From contig NZ_BDGT01000003.1 in NCBI RefSeq assembly GCF_001748285.1, forward strand, positions 1 to 64,000: DNA of 64,000 nt, written 5' to 3'. Below the pieces are notes generated by a model. It saw only the letters and a program-made list of their open reading frames with translations, was not told the DNA's origin and ran no database searches. This DNA comes from Thermogemmatispora onikobensis (lineage in GTDB: Bacteria; Chloroflexota; Ktedonobacteria; Ktedonobacterales; Ktedonobacteraceae). Every line of letters begins with the position of its first letter. The stretch's first letter is position 1. Shown one piece after another: positions 37,447-46,511 of this stretch. A program made the position numbers and the translations under genes.

Positions 37447-37755
37447 TTCCTCTTTACTCCTTTTCGTTCCTTGCTCACCTGGTGCAATGCCTCTCGACGC
37501 CAGCGCTTTCCACCTAAGTGCCGTCGCTTTGCGACAGAGGAAGAAAAAGGTGGAGGCGATACAGTTGAGGGAAGAGATAGACCCGTTTCTATTATAGAAC
37601 GTTTTTACGAGGTGCACAAGTGATAGCAGAGGATAATACACGAGAAAACCAATCACGACACGGTCTTCTTCGCAGCCAGAACAGCAAAGAAACGAGCCTG
37701 CTCCAGGAGTGAGAGCGTCGCGAGCGGCCCTCTCAGGCTCGACGAAGGAGGGCAT
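37447..37755. other. Intergenic region with leftward promoter
   Basis: 309 bp between two leftward genes. The only feature seen is the promoter at 37591-37619, about 140 bp before the membrane-protein start. Confidence 0.5.
37591..37619 (-). promoter_or_regulatory. Promoter of the small membrane protein gene
   Basis: On the minus strand: TTGTGC (37619-37614), 17-bp spacer, perfect TATAAT (37596-37591). Confidence 0.7.
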
Positions 37756-39075
37756 TCAGCGGGCATAGACCTGCTTTCCCGCTACCCAGACAGCCCCGAC
37801 GACCTCCGCCGAGGCGCCGAAAAAGAGGCCATCGAGCAGGCTCTCGGTGGTCCACCCCTGAAGCATGGGATGCTCCAGATCAATGGCGACCAGATCAGCC
37901 AGGCGACCAGGTTCGAGGCGTCCGCTCTCGACTCCCAGGGCCGCCGCGCCGTGTTCACAGCCGCAGACCAGCAGATAGGGGCCGGGCGAGGCTGTTGGTC
38001 CGGCCACCAGCACGCGCCGCTCGCCGTAGCGCAGGCGGGCCGTGTATTCAGCCCAGCGCAGTTCTTCAAATGGGTCAAGGCGCGTATTGCTGTCGGAGCC
38101 GATGGTCAGGGGAATGCCCAGCGCCAGGAAGTCGCGGTACGGTGGGATGCCATCGCCCAGGTCGCCTTCGGTCGTGGGACAGAGGCAAACGCTGGTTCGC
38201 GAGCTGGCCAGGAGAGCTAGCTCCTGCTGATCAGCATGCGTGGCATGAACGACAGTGGTCAGCGGCCCAAGCACCTCACAGCGCGCCAGCAACTCGAGCG
38301 GACGGCAACCACAGGCCGCCAGACAGCTTGCGATCTCCGCAGGTTGCTCATCGGCATGGATATGCAACGGCAGCCCCTGCTGCCGGCTGTAGGCAGCAAT
38401 GGCCCGCAACCAGTCCTCGGGAACGGCCCGCACTGAGTGCGGCGCCAGCCCGACAGAGACCCCCAGGCGGCGCAGAGCCTCGACCCGCTCTAGATAGGCA
38501 GCGACTGAGGGATCGCAAAAACGGCGCTGCTCCCTTAAGGCTGGTTGACCAAAGTCGTTGCGCGCATAGGCGGCGAGCAAGATCACCAGGCGAATGCCCG
38601 CGTCGCTGGCCGCTTGCAGCAGGGCCTCGGCCATGAGATTAGGGGAAGGATAGGGCTGGCCATCAGGTTGATGATGCACATAATGAAACTCGCCGACGGT
38701 GGTGTAGCCGGCGGCCAACATCTCGCGATAGGTGGCCAGGGCCAGCGTGTAGAGACGCTCAGGATCGAGGCGCTGGGCCTCCGCATACATCGCCTCCCGC
38801 CAGCTCCAAAAGGTATCGTGTCCACTGACAGGCCGCTGGGCCAGGCCACGGAGCGCGCGCTGGAAGACATGGCTGTGGACATTGACGAAGCCGGGCAACA
38901 GGGCTTTCCCACGCAGAGGCTCCACTACAGCCCCTTCCGGCAAGGCAAGAACGGCCCCGTCGGCGGCAAAGCGTGGCTGCAGACCCGCAATGCGCCCCTC
39001 CTCATTCAGAGCTACCAGCAGATCACGCTGCCAGCCACGGGGCGTATAGACATACTCGGGCCACAGATAACGCAT
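37756..39075 (-). CDS. hutF: Formimidoylglutamate deiminase-like amidohydrolase (HutF)
   Basis: 439 residues from the ATG at 39075 with AAGGAGGAGG upstream; an ATG at 39090 lies before that site. Metal-binding His67 and His69 are in NVHSHVFQRALRG; the HutF-specific TTVGEFHYVHHQPDG follows; then HIHADEQPAEI, VVHATHADQQEL and IGSDSNTRLDPFEELR. HutF converts N-formimidoyl-glutamate to N-formylglutamate and ammonia in histidine breakdown. No hutH, hutU, hutI or hutG is in the window, so this is either an isolated pathway gene or a related deiminase. The family call is good; the substrate is inferred. Confidence 0.85.
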   Translation of the reverse strand: MRYLWPEYVYTPRGWQRDLLVALNEEGRIAGLQPRFAADGAVLALPEGAVVEPLRGKALLPGFVNVHSHVFQRALRGLAQRPVSGHDTFWSWREAMYAEAQRLDPERLYTLALATYREMLAAGYTTVGEFHYVHHQPDGQPYPSPNLMAEALLQAASDAGIRLVILLAAYARNDFGQPALREQRRFCDPSVAAYLERVEALRRLGVSVGLAPHSVRAVPEDWLRAIAAYSRQQGLPLHIHADEQPAEIASCLAACGCRPLELLARCEVLGPLTTVVHATHADQQELALLASSRTSVCLCPTTEGDLGDGIPPYRDFLALGIPLTIGSDSNTRLDPFEELRWAEYTARLRYGERRVLVAGPTASPGPYLLVCGCEHGAAALGVESGRLEPGRLADLVAIDLEHPMLQGWTTESLLDGLFFGASAEVVGAVWVAGKQVYAR

Positions 39076-39156
39076 GGCCTCCTCCTTCATACAGACAGAG
39101 AATATTCCCCACCAGCTACTCGCCCAGGTTCATCGCTCATCAGAGGCCACTCTCAC

Positions 39157-40161
39157 TCAGCCACAACGCACGCGCGGGGCACTGGAGCCACGAACGAGCA
39201 GGCGCCCCTTGAGAATAACACGCCGGGTCGGGCGCTCCGGCTCAGCCACCCGCTGCAGCAGCAGCTCGGTAGCTGTCTTTCCGATCTCATAGGTCGGCTG
39301 CTCGATCAAGGTGATCGGCGGCTGAACCAGCGAGGCCCAGGTCGTCTCATCAAAGGTGACCAGCGCCACGTCATCAGGAATACGCAGCCCACGCTCGTGA
39401 ATCGCCTCCAAGGCTCCCGCCGCCAACAGACTATTGGTCGTGAGCAGGGCCTCCGGCGGCTCGGGCAACTCCAACAGGCGCAGAGCAGCCGCATAGCCAG
39501 CCTCAATCTGCGGCGGCACAAAGCGCACCAGCTCCGCACCCGGCAGCAACCCATACGCGCGCAACGCCTGCTCGTAGCCAGTACAGCGCTCCCGCCCCGT
39601 GGTGCTGCGCTCGCCACAGATGGCGGCAATCCGCCGATAGCCATTCTCCAGCAGATGGCGGGTCAGGCGATAGGCCGAATCAACGTTGTCCAGTAAAACC
39701 ATATCCACGTCCGCATCAGGAATCGAGCGATCAATGACTACTACGGCAAAGCCTGTCTCCAGCTCGTGTAGCCCCGCCGCCGTCGGCCCAGTCGGCGACA
39801 GAATAACGCCCGCAACGTTGGCATCGCGCATCACGTTGAGATAAATGCTCTCCTTCTTGGGGTCCTCGTCCGTGTTACAGAGAATCAGACTGTAGCCTTC
39901 CTCGTAAGCGGTATCCTCAACGGCACGGCTGATGGCCGTGAAGAAAGGATTGCGAATGTCTGAGACAATCAGACCGATGGTCGTGGTCTGCTGAGCACGC
40001 AGGCTGCGCGCAATCAGATTGGGCCGATACTCTAGTTCCTTGATGGCTTTCAGAACACGCTCGCGCAGCGCCGGACGTACGTGCGGGCTGTTGGCCAGTA
40101 CCCGCGAAACGGTGGCCGTGGATACACCCGCGGCCCTGGCTACCTCTTTGATGCTCGCCAT
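39157..40161 (-). CDS. LacI-family transcriptional repressor of the fructose PTS locus
   Basis: 334 residues from the ATG at 40161. N-terminal HTH ASIKEVARAAGVSTATVSRVLAN and hinge SLRAQQTTTIGLIVSDIRNPFF are classical, followed by the periplasmic-binding-like sensor domain (CNTDEDPKKESIYLNVM, VVIDRSIP, CTGYEQAL, LTTNSLLAAGALEAI). The gene is divergent from the fru operon and shares a 290-bp control region with two AATCGTTTACAAA sites, so it is very likely the local fructose (fructose 1-phosphate) repressor. That assignment is inferred from position. Functionally analogous to FruR/Cra, but those belong to the same superfamily only. Confidence 0.88.
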   Translation of the reverse strand: MASIKEVARAAGVSTATVSRVLANSPHVRPALRERVLKAIKELEYRPNLIARSLRAQQTTTIGLIVSDIRNPFFTAISRAVEDTAYEEGYSLILCNTDEDPKKESIYLNVMRDANVAGVILSPTGPTAAGLHELETGFAVVVIDRSIPDADVDMVLLDNVDSAYRLTRHLLENGYRRIAAICGERSTTGRERCTGYEQALRAYGLLPGAELVRFVPPQIEAGYAAALRLLELPEPPEALLTTNSLLAAGALEAIHERGLRIPDDVALVTFDETTWASLVQPPITLIEQPTYEIGKTATELLLQRVAEPERPTRRVILKGRLLVRGSSAPRVRCG

Positions 40162-40294
40162 GCACGCTCTCCGAAATGCCTCCCGGTGATTGGCTCGCTG
40201 GCTGACTGACTCGCTCCAGTCGATTTGAATCTTACTATACCACAATTTTGTATCTCGGCATATCACCATGCGGCCATCTCAGTAATCATTTTGA

Positions 40295-40307
40295 AATCGT
40301 TTACAAA
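40295..40307. promoter_or_regulatory. LacI-type operator site 1 of the fru locus
   Basis: AATCGTTTACAAA; identical 13-mer to site 2, whose first base is 99 bp downstream. In the divergent region, upstream of the fru promoter; together the two could support repressor looping. Confidence 0.6.
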
Positions 40308-40377
40308 AATCTCTGCCGTTTTTCGGCCAAAAAGGGCAATTTCTGGGCCACTGAAGCTGCGGGAAAGGGGGAGGCAC

Positions 40378-40406
40378 TTGACAATTTTATTGTAATCGTT
40401 TACAAA
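40378..40406 (+). promoter_or_regulatory. Promoter of the fru operon with overlapping operator site 2
   Basis: TTGACA (40378-40383), 17-bp spacer, TACAAA (40401-40406). Operator GTAATCGTTTAC (40392-40403), a near-perfect palindrome, plus AAA covers the end of the spacer and the -10 box; a bound LacI protein would block RNA polymerase. Confidence 0.7.
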
Positions 40407-40451
40407 TAAGACAGAGTGTGTGCCCTGGCTCCTATCCCCCTGGAGGCAACC

Positions 40452-42914
40452 ATGATTCGCATAAGTGAGCAGCAAGTCCGGCTGCAGGCGCAGGCTGAAA
40501 ACAAGCAAGGAGCCATTCGCCAGGCGGGCGATCTCCTGGTGCGCAGTGGCTGCATTGAGGCAGGCTATATTGACAGCATGTTGCAGCGTGAGCAGGTCGC
40601 CAACACCTATCTTGGCAACGGTATCGCCATCCCCCACGGTTTGCCCCATGACCAGGAGCTGATCCACCGTACCGGCATTGCTGTGCTGCAGCTCCCTGCC
40701 GGCGTGGCCTGGAACCCAGGCGAGCTTGTCCATCTGGTCGTCGCTATTGCCGCCCGCTCCGACGAACATATCGATGCGCTGCGGCGGTTAACGCGCGTGC
40801 TCGGCGACGCGGCAGCTGTCGAGCGCCTGATCCACACAACTGACCCCCGTGATATTATCGAGGCCCTCACTGGCGAACGGCCCGCCGCTCCGAGCACCAT
40901 GGCCGACTACGCCTCTTCATTCGAAGCAGTGATTCAGAATCGGACCGGGCTGCATGCCCGCCCGGCGGCGCGCTTTGTGGAGCTGGCGCGCGCCTTCCAG
41001 GCTGCGATTCGGGTGCGTTATGGCGAGCGTGTCGCCGATGGAAAGAGTTTGATTGCGCTGTTGCAGCTGGGGGCCGAGCGCGGGGCCGTTATTCGGGTCT
41101 CGGCAGAAGGTCCCGACGCGCCCCAGGCTCTGGCCACCCTACAGGAAGCGATCGCCGCTGGTCTGGGTGACGAGCTGGAGCCACCGCCAGCGCGCGACGA
41201 GACAAGCTCAGGTGCCGTGCCGCGCTGGGCCCCGCGCTCGGTGGCGGCCACCTACAGCGGTCTTGGAGCCTCTGGCGGTTTGGCGATTGCGCCGCTACAG
41301 CGCTACCGCCGCGAGCACCTGGAGGTCACTGATCAGCCGGGCGATCCCGCCAGCGCAGGTCTGGCTCTTCAGCGCGCCCTCGATACCGCTCAGGCCGAGT
41401 TGGACCAGCTCTATGAGGAGGTGCGCGCGCGCCTCGGTTCGAGTCGGGCCGCGATCTTCCGCGCCCATCGCGAGTTTTTGCAAGACGCCGAGCTGATTCA
41501 AGAGGCCATCCGCCTGATCTATGCTGGTCACGGTGCCGCCTGGGCCTGGCAACAGGCCATCAGCAGGCGTGTGAACCAGCTGCAGCAGCTCGATGATCCC
41601 GTGCTGGCGGGCCGCGCCGTCGATCTCAGCGACGTGGGCGAGCGGGTGCTGCGCCATCTGCTCGGTGTGAGCGCCACTGGAGCCTTTCCCAGCAGTGGGC
41701 CGGTGATTCTGGTGGCAGACGATCTGACCCCTTCAGATACGGCGTCTTTGGACCCGGATATCGTGCAGGGTCTGTGCACGGCGCGCGGTGGCCCAACGTC
41801 GCATACGGCCATTATCGCTCGTTCCCAGGGCATCCCGGCGGTGGTGGCCGCTGGTGAGGCGGTGCTGGCGCTCGCCGACGGAACACCAGCAATCCTCGAT
41901 GGTTTCAATGGACGGCTTTACGTAAAGCCCAGTGAGGCCGATCTGGCTGAGGCGCTCGCCTTGCAGGAGCAGCTGCAGCAGCAGGAGGAGGCAGCTCAGC
42001 AGCAGCGCTTTGCCCCAGCCGTGACCCGCGATGGTCACGCTGTGGAGATCGCGGCCAATATCAACCGCGCCGAGGAGGTTCCCCAGGCCCTGGCCGCTGG
42101 AGCGGAGGGCGTCGGTTTGATGCGCACGGAATTTCTCTTTCTCGGACGGGCCGCTCCTCCTTCGGAGGATGAGCAGTACGCGGCGTACTGCGCGATGGCC
42201 CGCGCCTTGAACGGGCGCCCGCTGATCATTCGAACGCTGGATATCGGCGGCGATAAGCAGGTGCCCTATCTGGAGTTGTCCGCCGAAGATTCTTCTTTCT
42301 TAGGTCTACGCGGCATTCGTCTGTGTCTGGCCTATCCAGATCTCTTTATAACACAGTTGCGCGCGCTCTACCGCGCCGCCGCCTGTGGGCCGATCAGCAT
42401 TATGTTCCCGATGATTGCAACGCTGGAGGACTTTGCCCAGGCCCGCGACTATGCCGAGCGCGTACGGCGCGAGTTGAACGCGCCACGGCTGCCGTTGGGC
42501 ATGATGGTCGAGGTGCCTTCTGCAGTGCTGCTGGCCGAGGAGTTCGCCGCGGAGGTCGACTTCTTCTCGATCGGTACCAATGATTTGACACAGTATACGC
42601 TGGCGATGGATCGTCTCCATCCCCAACTCGCGCGCCAGGCCGACGCCCTTCATCCCGCCGTTCTACGGCTGATTGCGCGCACGGTGGAGGCAGCGCGGGC
42701 AGCTGGCAAGTGGGTTGGCGTCTGTGGCGGGATGGCCGGCGAGCCGCTGGGGGCCGCGCTCCTGGTCGGCCTGGGTGTCTCGGAACTGAGCATGACCATC
42801 CCCGCAATCGCGACGATTAAAGCGCAGATCCGTCGCCGCTCATTGGTCGAACTGCAGCAGCTGGCCCGGCGGGCTTTAGGCTGCCGCTCGGCAGAGGAGG
42901 TACACGCCCTATGA
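40452..42914 (+). CDS. fruB: PTS fructose multiphosphoryl transfer protein: EIIA-HPr-EI fusion
   Basis: 820 residues from the ATG at 40452 (TGGAGG upstream). Residues 1-145 are fructose/mannitol EIIA with phospho-His62 (GIAIPHGL). Residues 155-245 are HPr with phospho-His168 (RTGLHARPAARF) and GKS of the Ser46 region. Residues 265-820 are enzyme I with phospho-His451 (GGPTSHTAIIARSQGIPAVV), the PEP-binding MRTEFLFLGR, RTLDIGGDKQ and C-terminal GVCGGMAGEP. It carries phosphate from PEP through EI and HPr to EIIA, then to EIIB of the transporter at 44015. This single protein replaces the general PTS proteins. Next gene starts in a 4-base ATGA overlap. Confidence 0.94.
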   Translation: MIRISEQQVRLQAQAENKQGAIRQAGDLLVRSGCIEAGYIDSMLQREQVANTYLGNGIAIPHGLPHDQELIHRTGIAVLQLPAGVAWNPGELVHLVVAIAARSDEHIDALRRLTRVLGDAAAVERLIHTTDPRDIIEALTGERPAAPSTMADYASSFEAVIQNRTGLHARPAARFVELARAFQAAIRVRYGERVADGKSLIALLQLGAERGAVIRVSAEGPDAPQALATLQEAIAAGLGDELEPPPARDETSSGAVPRWAPRSVAATYSGLGASGGLAIAPLQRYRREHLEVTDQPGDPASAGLALQRALDTAQAELDQLYEEVRARLGSSRAAIFRAHREFLQDAELIQEAIRLIYAGHGAAWAWQQAISRRVNQLQQLDDPVLAGRAVDLSDVGERVLRHLLGVSATGAFPSSGPVILVADDLTPSDTASLDPDIVQGLCTARGGPTSHTAIIARSQGIPAVVAAGEAVLALADGTPAILDGFNGRLYVKPSEADLAEALALQEQLQQQEEAAQQQRFAPAVTRDGHAVEIAANINRAEEVPQALAAGAEGVGLMRTEFLFLGRAAPPSEDEQYAAYCAMARALNGRPLIIRTLDIGGDKQVPYLELSAEDSSFLGLRGIRLCLAYPDLFITQLRALYRAAACGPISIMFPMIATLEDFAQARDYAERVRRELNAPRLPLGMMVEVPSAVLLAEEFAAEVDFFSIGTNDLTQYTLAMDRLHPQLARQADALHPAVLRLIARTVEAARAAGKWVGVCGGMAGEPLGAALLVGLGVSELSMTIPAIATIKAQIRRRSLVELQQLARRALGCRSAEEVHAL

Positions 42915-43864
42915 AGGTGGCAACGGTGACTTTGAATCCGGCAATCGATCAGACGGTGCGTGTGGCTTCTTTGGAGCCGGGCCACGTCCACCGGGCACGG
43001 ACCATGCTCTCACAGGCCGGCGGCAAGGGGATTAATGTGGCCGCTTTTCTGGCTGCGAGCGGCTGCCCGGTCATTGCTACTGGCTTTCTGGGAAGTGAGA
43101 ACGCCTTGCTCTTCGAGCGCTTCTTTGCTGAGCGCGGGATCACCGATGCGTTCGTGCGTCTCCCAGGCCAGACCCGCATCGACATCAAGATTGTTGATGA
43201 GGAGCGACGACAGACTACCGATATCAATTTGCCGGGCCTGGCCCCCTCGGAGGAGGCTTTGAGCGAGTTATGGGAGACCATCGAGGCCCTGGCCAGCGAG
43301 TGTCGCTGGTTTGTGCTGGCGGGAACCCTTCCACCAGCAGTGCCCTCCTCGCTCTATGCGACGCTCATCGCCCGTTTGAAGGCCCTGGGCCGGCTAACGG
43401 TGCTCGATGCCAGCGGCGAGGCCCTCGCTCAGGGCATCCTTGCTGGGCCGACCCTGGTGAAGCCGAACCGTGCAGAACTAGAGCAGCTGGTCGGGCAGCC
43501 CCTGGCCAGCCTGGATGAGATCGCTCAGGCCGCTCACTCCTTGCTGGAGCACGATATTCGGCGGGTCGTCGTCTCGCTCGGCGAGCAGGGAGCGCTGTTT
43601 GTGGAACGCGAGCAGGTGCTGCAGGCCCTGCCCCCAGCGGTGCAGGTAGAGAGTACGGTCGGGGCCGGCGATGCAATGGTGGCCGCTTTGGTGCTGGCCG
43701 AGCTGCGCGCGCTCGATCTGGCAGCCACGGCGCGTCTGGCTACAGCTTATTCCCTGGCCCGTATTACGCGCCTCGATGGACAGTTGCCGCCTCCGTCGGT
43801 GCTGGCGCACTATGGCGAGCAGGTGCAGCTCTCACCGCTGGCGCTGCTGACCGCCGAGGGCTAG
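42911..43864 (+). CDS. fruK: 1-phosphofructokinase (PfkB family)
   Basis: 317 residues. PfkB signatures: TLNPAIDQTVRV at the N-terminus, QAGGKGINVAAFLA, TRIDIKIVDEE, GTLPPAVPSSLYA, KPNRAELEQLVG, and the catalytic-base motif VESTVGAGDAMVA near the C-terminus. It phosphorylates fructose 1-phosphate to fructose 1,6-bisphosphate. ATGA overlap with fruB and the following EIIBC gene place it in the fru operon. Assignment to 1-phosphofructokinase rather than tagatose-6-phosphate kinase relies on this context. Confidence 0.93.
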   Translation: MKVATVTLNPAIDQTVRVASLEPGHVHRARTMLSQAGGKGINVAAFLAASGCPVIATGFLGSENALLFERFFAERGITDAFVRLPGQTRIDIKIVDEERRQTTDINLPGLAPSEEALSELWETIEALASECRWFVLAGTLPPAVPSSLYATLIARLKALGRLTVLDASGEALAQGILAGPTLVKPNRAELEQLVGQPLASLDEIAQAAHSLLEHDIRRVVVSLGEQGALFVEREQVLQALPPAVQVESTVGAGDAMVAALVLAELRALDLAATARLATAYSLARITRLDGQLPPPSVLAHYGEQVQLSPLALLTAEG

Positions 43865-44014
43865 TGGCGAGCAAGGCGTTCCCGTCAGGTTGGCAACCGG
43901 TCGGCAAAGACAAGAGCAGTGAGCAGTGTTTCAGCCCCTACCTACTTACGTATGCGCTGAGCAACGAAGCAGCGTTGTTTCGTCAACACCTAGCACACAC
44001 AAAGGAGTTCGCCC

Positions 44015-45535
44015 ATGGCACGGATTGTAGCCATCACCTCATGCCCTACGGGCATCGCCCACACCTTTATGGCCGCTGAGGGCCTCCAGCGTGGCGCAGA
44101 GGCTTTGGGCCATACCATCAAAGTTGAGACGCAGGGATCGGTCGGCGCCCAAAATACCTTGACTCCCGAGGAGATCGCTGCTGCCGATGTGGTGATTATC
44201 GCCGCCGATACGAAGGTGGATCTGAGCCGCTTCAGCGCGAAGACGGTCTATGAGACCTCGACCAGCGCCGCCATCAAAGACGGCCCGGCGGTCATTCGCG
44301 AAGCGCTCGCCCGCGCCGAAGCGGCTGCAGGCCAGGCTTCCACAAGCACGAGCGGCACCGCCACTACAACAGAGTCAAGCGGGGGCCAAAACTATCTGGA
44401 GCGCGTCCAGCAGGCTAAGGCGGCCCGGGCCCAGGCTCGTCGCGGCCCTTATAAGCACCTCTTGACTGGCGTCTCCTACATGATCCCCTTTGTCGTCGCG
44501 GGCGGTATTTTGATCGCGCTGGCTTTCGCCATCGCAGGCTATCGCATCGCCTTCTACGATACCTCCAATCTGACTACTCTGACGACCGGCTTCAGCGCTA
44601 ACCCACTGCAGTCGGTAGGGGCGGCGCTCTTCGTGATTGGCGCTAAGGCGGGCTTCCTGCTCTTCGTACCTATCCTCTCGGGCTTCATCGCCTACTCCAT
44701 CGCCGACCGGCCAGGCATTGCTCCAGGCATGATCGGTGGAGTGCTGGCCAGCCTGACCGGCTCGGGTTTCCTGGGCGGCATCATCGCCGGTTTCCTGGCC
44801 GGCTACCTGGTCTATTGGATGAACCGCAGTATTCGCCTGCCCAGCAATCTGGCCGGCCTGATGCCAGTGCTGATTTTGCCCCTCTTCGGTTCGCTGATCG
44901 TGGGCTTGCTGATGCTCTATGTGGTCGGTACCCCTGTAGCCCTGCTCAATCAGGCCCTGGTCAGCGGCCTCAAAAACCTGCAGGGCGCCAACGCCGCCGT
45001 GCTGGGATTGATCATCGGTTTGATGATGGCTTTCGATATGGGAGGCCCGGTCAATAAGGCGGCCTACGCTTTTTCGACGGGCCTGCTGCTCGATCCTCAT
45101 AACCCCGTCTCCCTGCCAATGGCTGCCGCGATGGCCGCCGGAATGACGCCACCGCTCGGGCTGGCATTAGCAACGCTGCTCTTCAAGAATCGCTTTACTC
45201 CCGATGAGCGGGAGGCTGGTAAGGCCGCCTGGGTGCTGGGCCTCTCCTTTATTACAGAAGGTGCTATTCCCTTCGCCGCCAATGACCCGTTCCGCGTTAT
45301 TCCCTCGATCATGATCGGTTCAGCGGTGACCGGTGCGCTCTCGGCTTTCTTCGGCTGCCAGCTTCATGTCCCCCACGGCGGGATCTGGGTCATGTTCCTC
45401 CCCGGGGTGGTCGGCAATCTGCCACAGTACCTGCTCTCGATTGCCGTGGGCACGCTGGTGACAACCGGTATGCTCTTTGTGCTCAAGCGCCCCATCGCAG
45501 TCGAGCAGGAGGGGCTGGAGGCAGCCCTGGCCTGA
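44015..45535 (+). CDS. fruA: PTS fructose transporter subunit EIIBC
   Basis: 506 residues; AAAGGAG precedes the ATG. EIIB at 1-105 has phospho-Cys10 in [13 protein letters not shown], then [12 protein letters not shown] and [15 protein letters not shown] Ser/Thr/Gly linker (110-130) leads to EIIC, with about nine hydrophobic segments: [20 protein letters not shown], then [32 protein letters not shown], the [13 protein letters not shown] loop and [20 protein letters not shown]. It imports fructose as fructose 1-phosphate with phosphate from the EIIA domain of the fusion protein upstream. Gap to fruK is 150 bp, so it is probably in the same transcript. Confidence 0.94.
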   Translation: MARIVAITSCPTGIAHTFMAAEGLQRGAEALGHTIKVETQGSVGAQNTLTPEEIAAADVVIIAADTKVDLSRFSAKTVYETSTSAAIKDGPAVIREALARAEAAAGQASTSTSGTATTTESSGGQNYLERVQQAKAARAQARRGPYKHLLTGVSYMIPFVVAGGILIALAFAIAGYRIAFYDTSNLTTLTTGFSANPLQSVGAALFVIGAKAGFLLFVPILSGFIAYSIADRPGIAPGMIGGVLASLTGSGFLGGIIAGFLAGYLVYWMNRSIRLPSNLAGLMPVLILPLFGSLIVGLLMLYVVGTPVALLNQALVSGLKNLQGANAAVLGLIIGLMMAFDMGGPVNKAAYAFSTGLLLDPHNPVSLPMAAAMAAGMTPPLGLALATLLFKNRFTPDEREAGKAAWVLGLSFITEGAIPFAANDPFRVIPSIMIGSAVTGALSAFFGCQLHVPHGGIWVMFLPGVVGNLPQYLLSIAVGTLVTTGMLFVLKRPIAVEQEGLEAALA

Positions 45536-45624
45536 ATAGTCAGCCCAGATAGGTCATCAGCAGGAGAAAGCCAGGCAGTCTGAGTACCTGCTGTCAGGAT
45601 GAGCTGGATCAGCCCAGCAGTATG

Positions 45625-45664
45625 GATGAGACGGCACTGGCCCCCGCCAGCCCGCCGTCTCATC
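45625..45664 (+). terminator. Hairpin after the fru operon
   Basis: Perfect 11-bp inverted repeat GATGAGACGGC (45625-45635) with GCCGTCTCATC (45654-45664). No T-run follows (GCTCTCTCC), so it may be a terminator of weak type or a structural element. Confidence 0.45.
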
Positions 45665-45691
45665 GCTCTCTCCGTTGTAGACATTTACTAA

Positions 45692-46178
45692 TCAAGCTGT
45701 CGCCCGGAACAATGACGCCGTCCAGCCAGCCACCAGGCACGGCGAGCACGATGCCTGCCGATCTTGCACGATCTTGCAGGTCAGAGCAGCCGCCTTACTG
45801 GCCTGGATGAATGGCAGTGCCCTGGCAGACAGAGGCCGCCGGCCCTTTTTGGGCCGGCGTCTCGTCTTCTTGGCTTGCTCCATAGGTCCCATTGCCAGAG
45901 ACTTCGTTGCCAATCTTCCAGAATTTGCTATCATAGTGACGGGTGAGGTTGGCATACCTCACCCAGGCAGCAGCCTCCTGGAGCACCCTGCAATCGCAGT
46001 TGACGGCGATGATGGGCGTGGCTCCTCCCTGGCACACGACCGGCCTGAAGCGGTCGAAGGCGACTGGCCCGACTTCAGTGTCGCCTGGTTCAATGGCATC
46101 GCTCTGCCAATGAAAAACGTCCGCGCACGGGCCACCTGCTACGCGCTCTGACAAGCCAGGCGTCACCTCTCCGATGAC
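45692..46178 (-). pseudogene. Decayed glycoside hydrolase fragment (arabinofuranosidase-like)
   Basis: Two adjoining frames on the minus strand read as parts of one protein. Frame one (46178 to about 45840) gives AGGPCADVFHWQSD, CQGGATPIIAVN, LQEAAAWVRYANLTRHYDSK then FWKIGNEVSGNGTYGAS. These match the pattern of clan-A glycoside hydrolases annotated as alpha-L-arabinofuranosidases (RYPGGSYAD.YHW, AQPMI..N, EEAAEWVRYANVTKGYG, KYWEIGNE.YGNG.YG), including the Asn-Glu of the acid/base. Frame two (about 45840 to 45692) continues with RALPFIQASKAAALTCKI. The frameshift, changed motif residues and loss of both ends mark it as a remnant. No ORF track start or RBS fits an intact gene. Confidence 0.6.
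45837..45859. repeat. Perfect 9-bp inverted repeat with T5 loop
   Basis: CGCCGGCCC (45837-45845), TTTTT, GGGCCGGCG (45851-45859). It lies where the glycoside hydrolase remnant changes frame. Confidence 0.6.
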
Positions 46179-46210
46179 CGATAAAATGCCTGCGGCTGCT
46201 GACCTTCTTT

Positions 46211-46240
46211 TTGTAACCGTTGCCGTAATCGTTTACGAAA
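46211..46240 (+). promoter_or_regulatory. LacI-type operator with promoter-like flank
   Basis: TTGTAA (46211-46216) lies 14 bp before GTAATCGTTTAC (46225-46236), followed by GAAA. TACGAA sits 17 bp after the -35-like box. This repeats the geometry of the fru promoter exactly, where TTGACA lies 14 bp before GTAATCGTTTAC. Confidence 0.6.
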
Positions 46241-46312
46241 GTAGATGTATTGGGAAGAATTTTGATTGTCACCTGTGGGACATTAGCAGGCAGGATGGAA
46301 CCGTCGGGATGC

Positions 46313-46341
46313 TTGTGCTTATGCTGGCGTTTCGGTATACT
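46313..46341 (+). promoter_or_regulatory. Candidate promoter of the second LacI gene
   Basis: TTGTGC (46313-46318), 17-bp spacer, TATACT (46336-46341). Confidence 0.5.
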
Positions 46342-46511
46342 TATCTCGTAAGCAGGTAACCGAAGCAGGTCGCCTGTGATCTCTCACAGAGTAGCGCAGG
46401 AACCCGGAGCAGCAAAGCGGAGTAGAGACGACATGAAGGCAGGTTTCCACCGGCCTGCCTGCCTTGAGGCAGTTATGTTCCACATGCAGCGGAGGCGAAA
46501 AGCAAACACCT

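Larger units (their letters stand above)
46185..46511. other. Control region of the second LacI gene
   Basis: 327 bp containing the operator at 46225-46240, a candidate promoter at 46313-46341 and a leader of about 165 nt. A further repeat-like TTGTAACCGTTGCCG precedes the operator. No gene is seen. Confidence 0.5.

Noticed and set aside
38545-39696. 383-codon plus-strand frame across hutF and the LacI gene
   Set aside because: It spans two clear minus-strand genes and their spacer.
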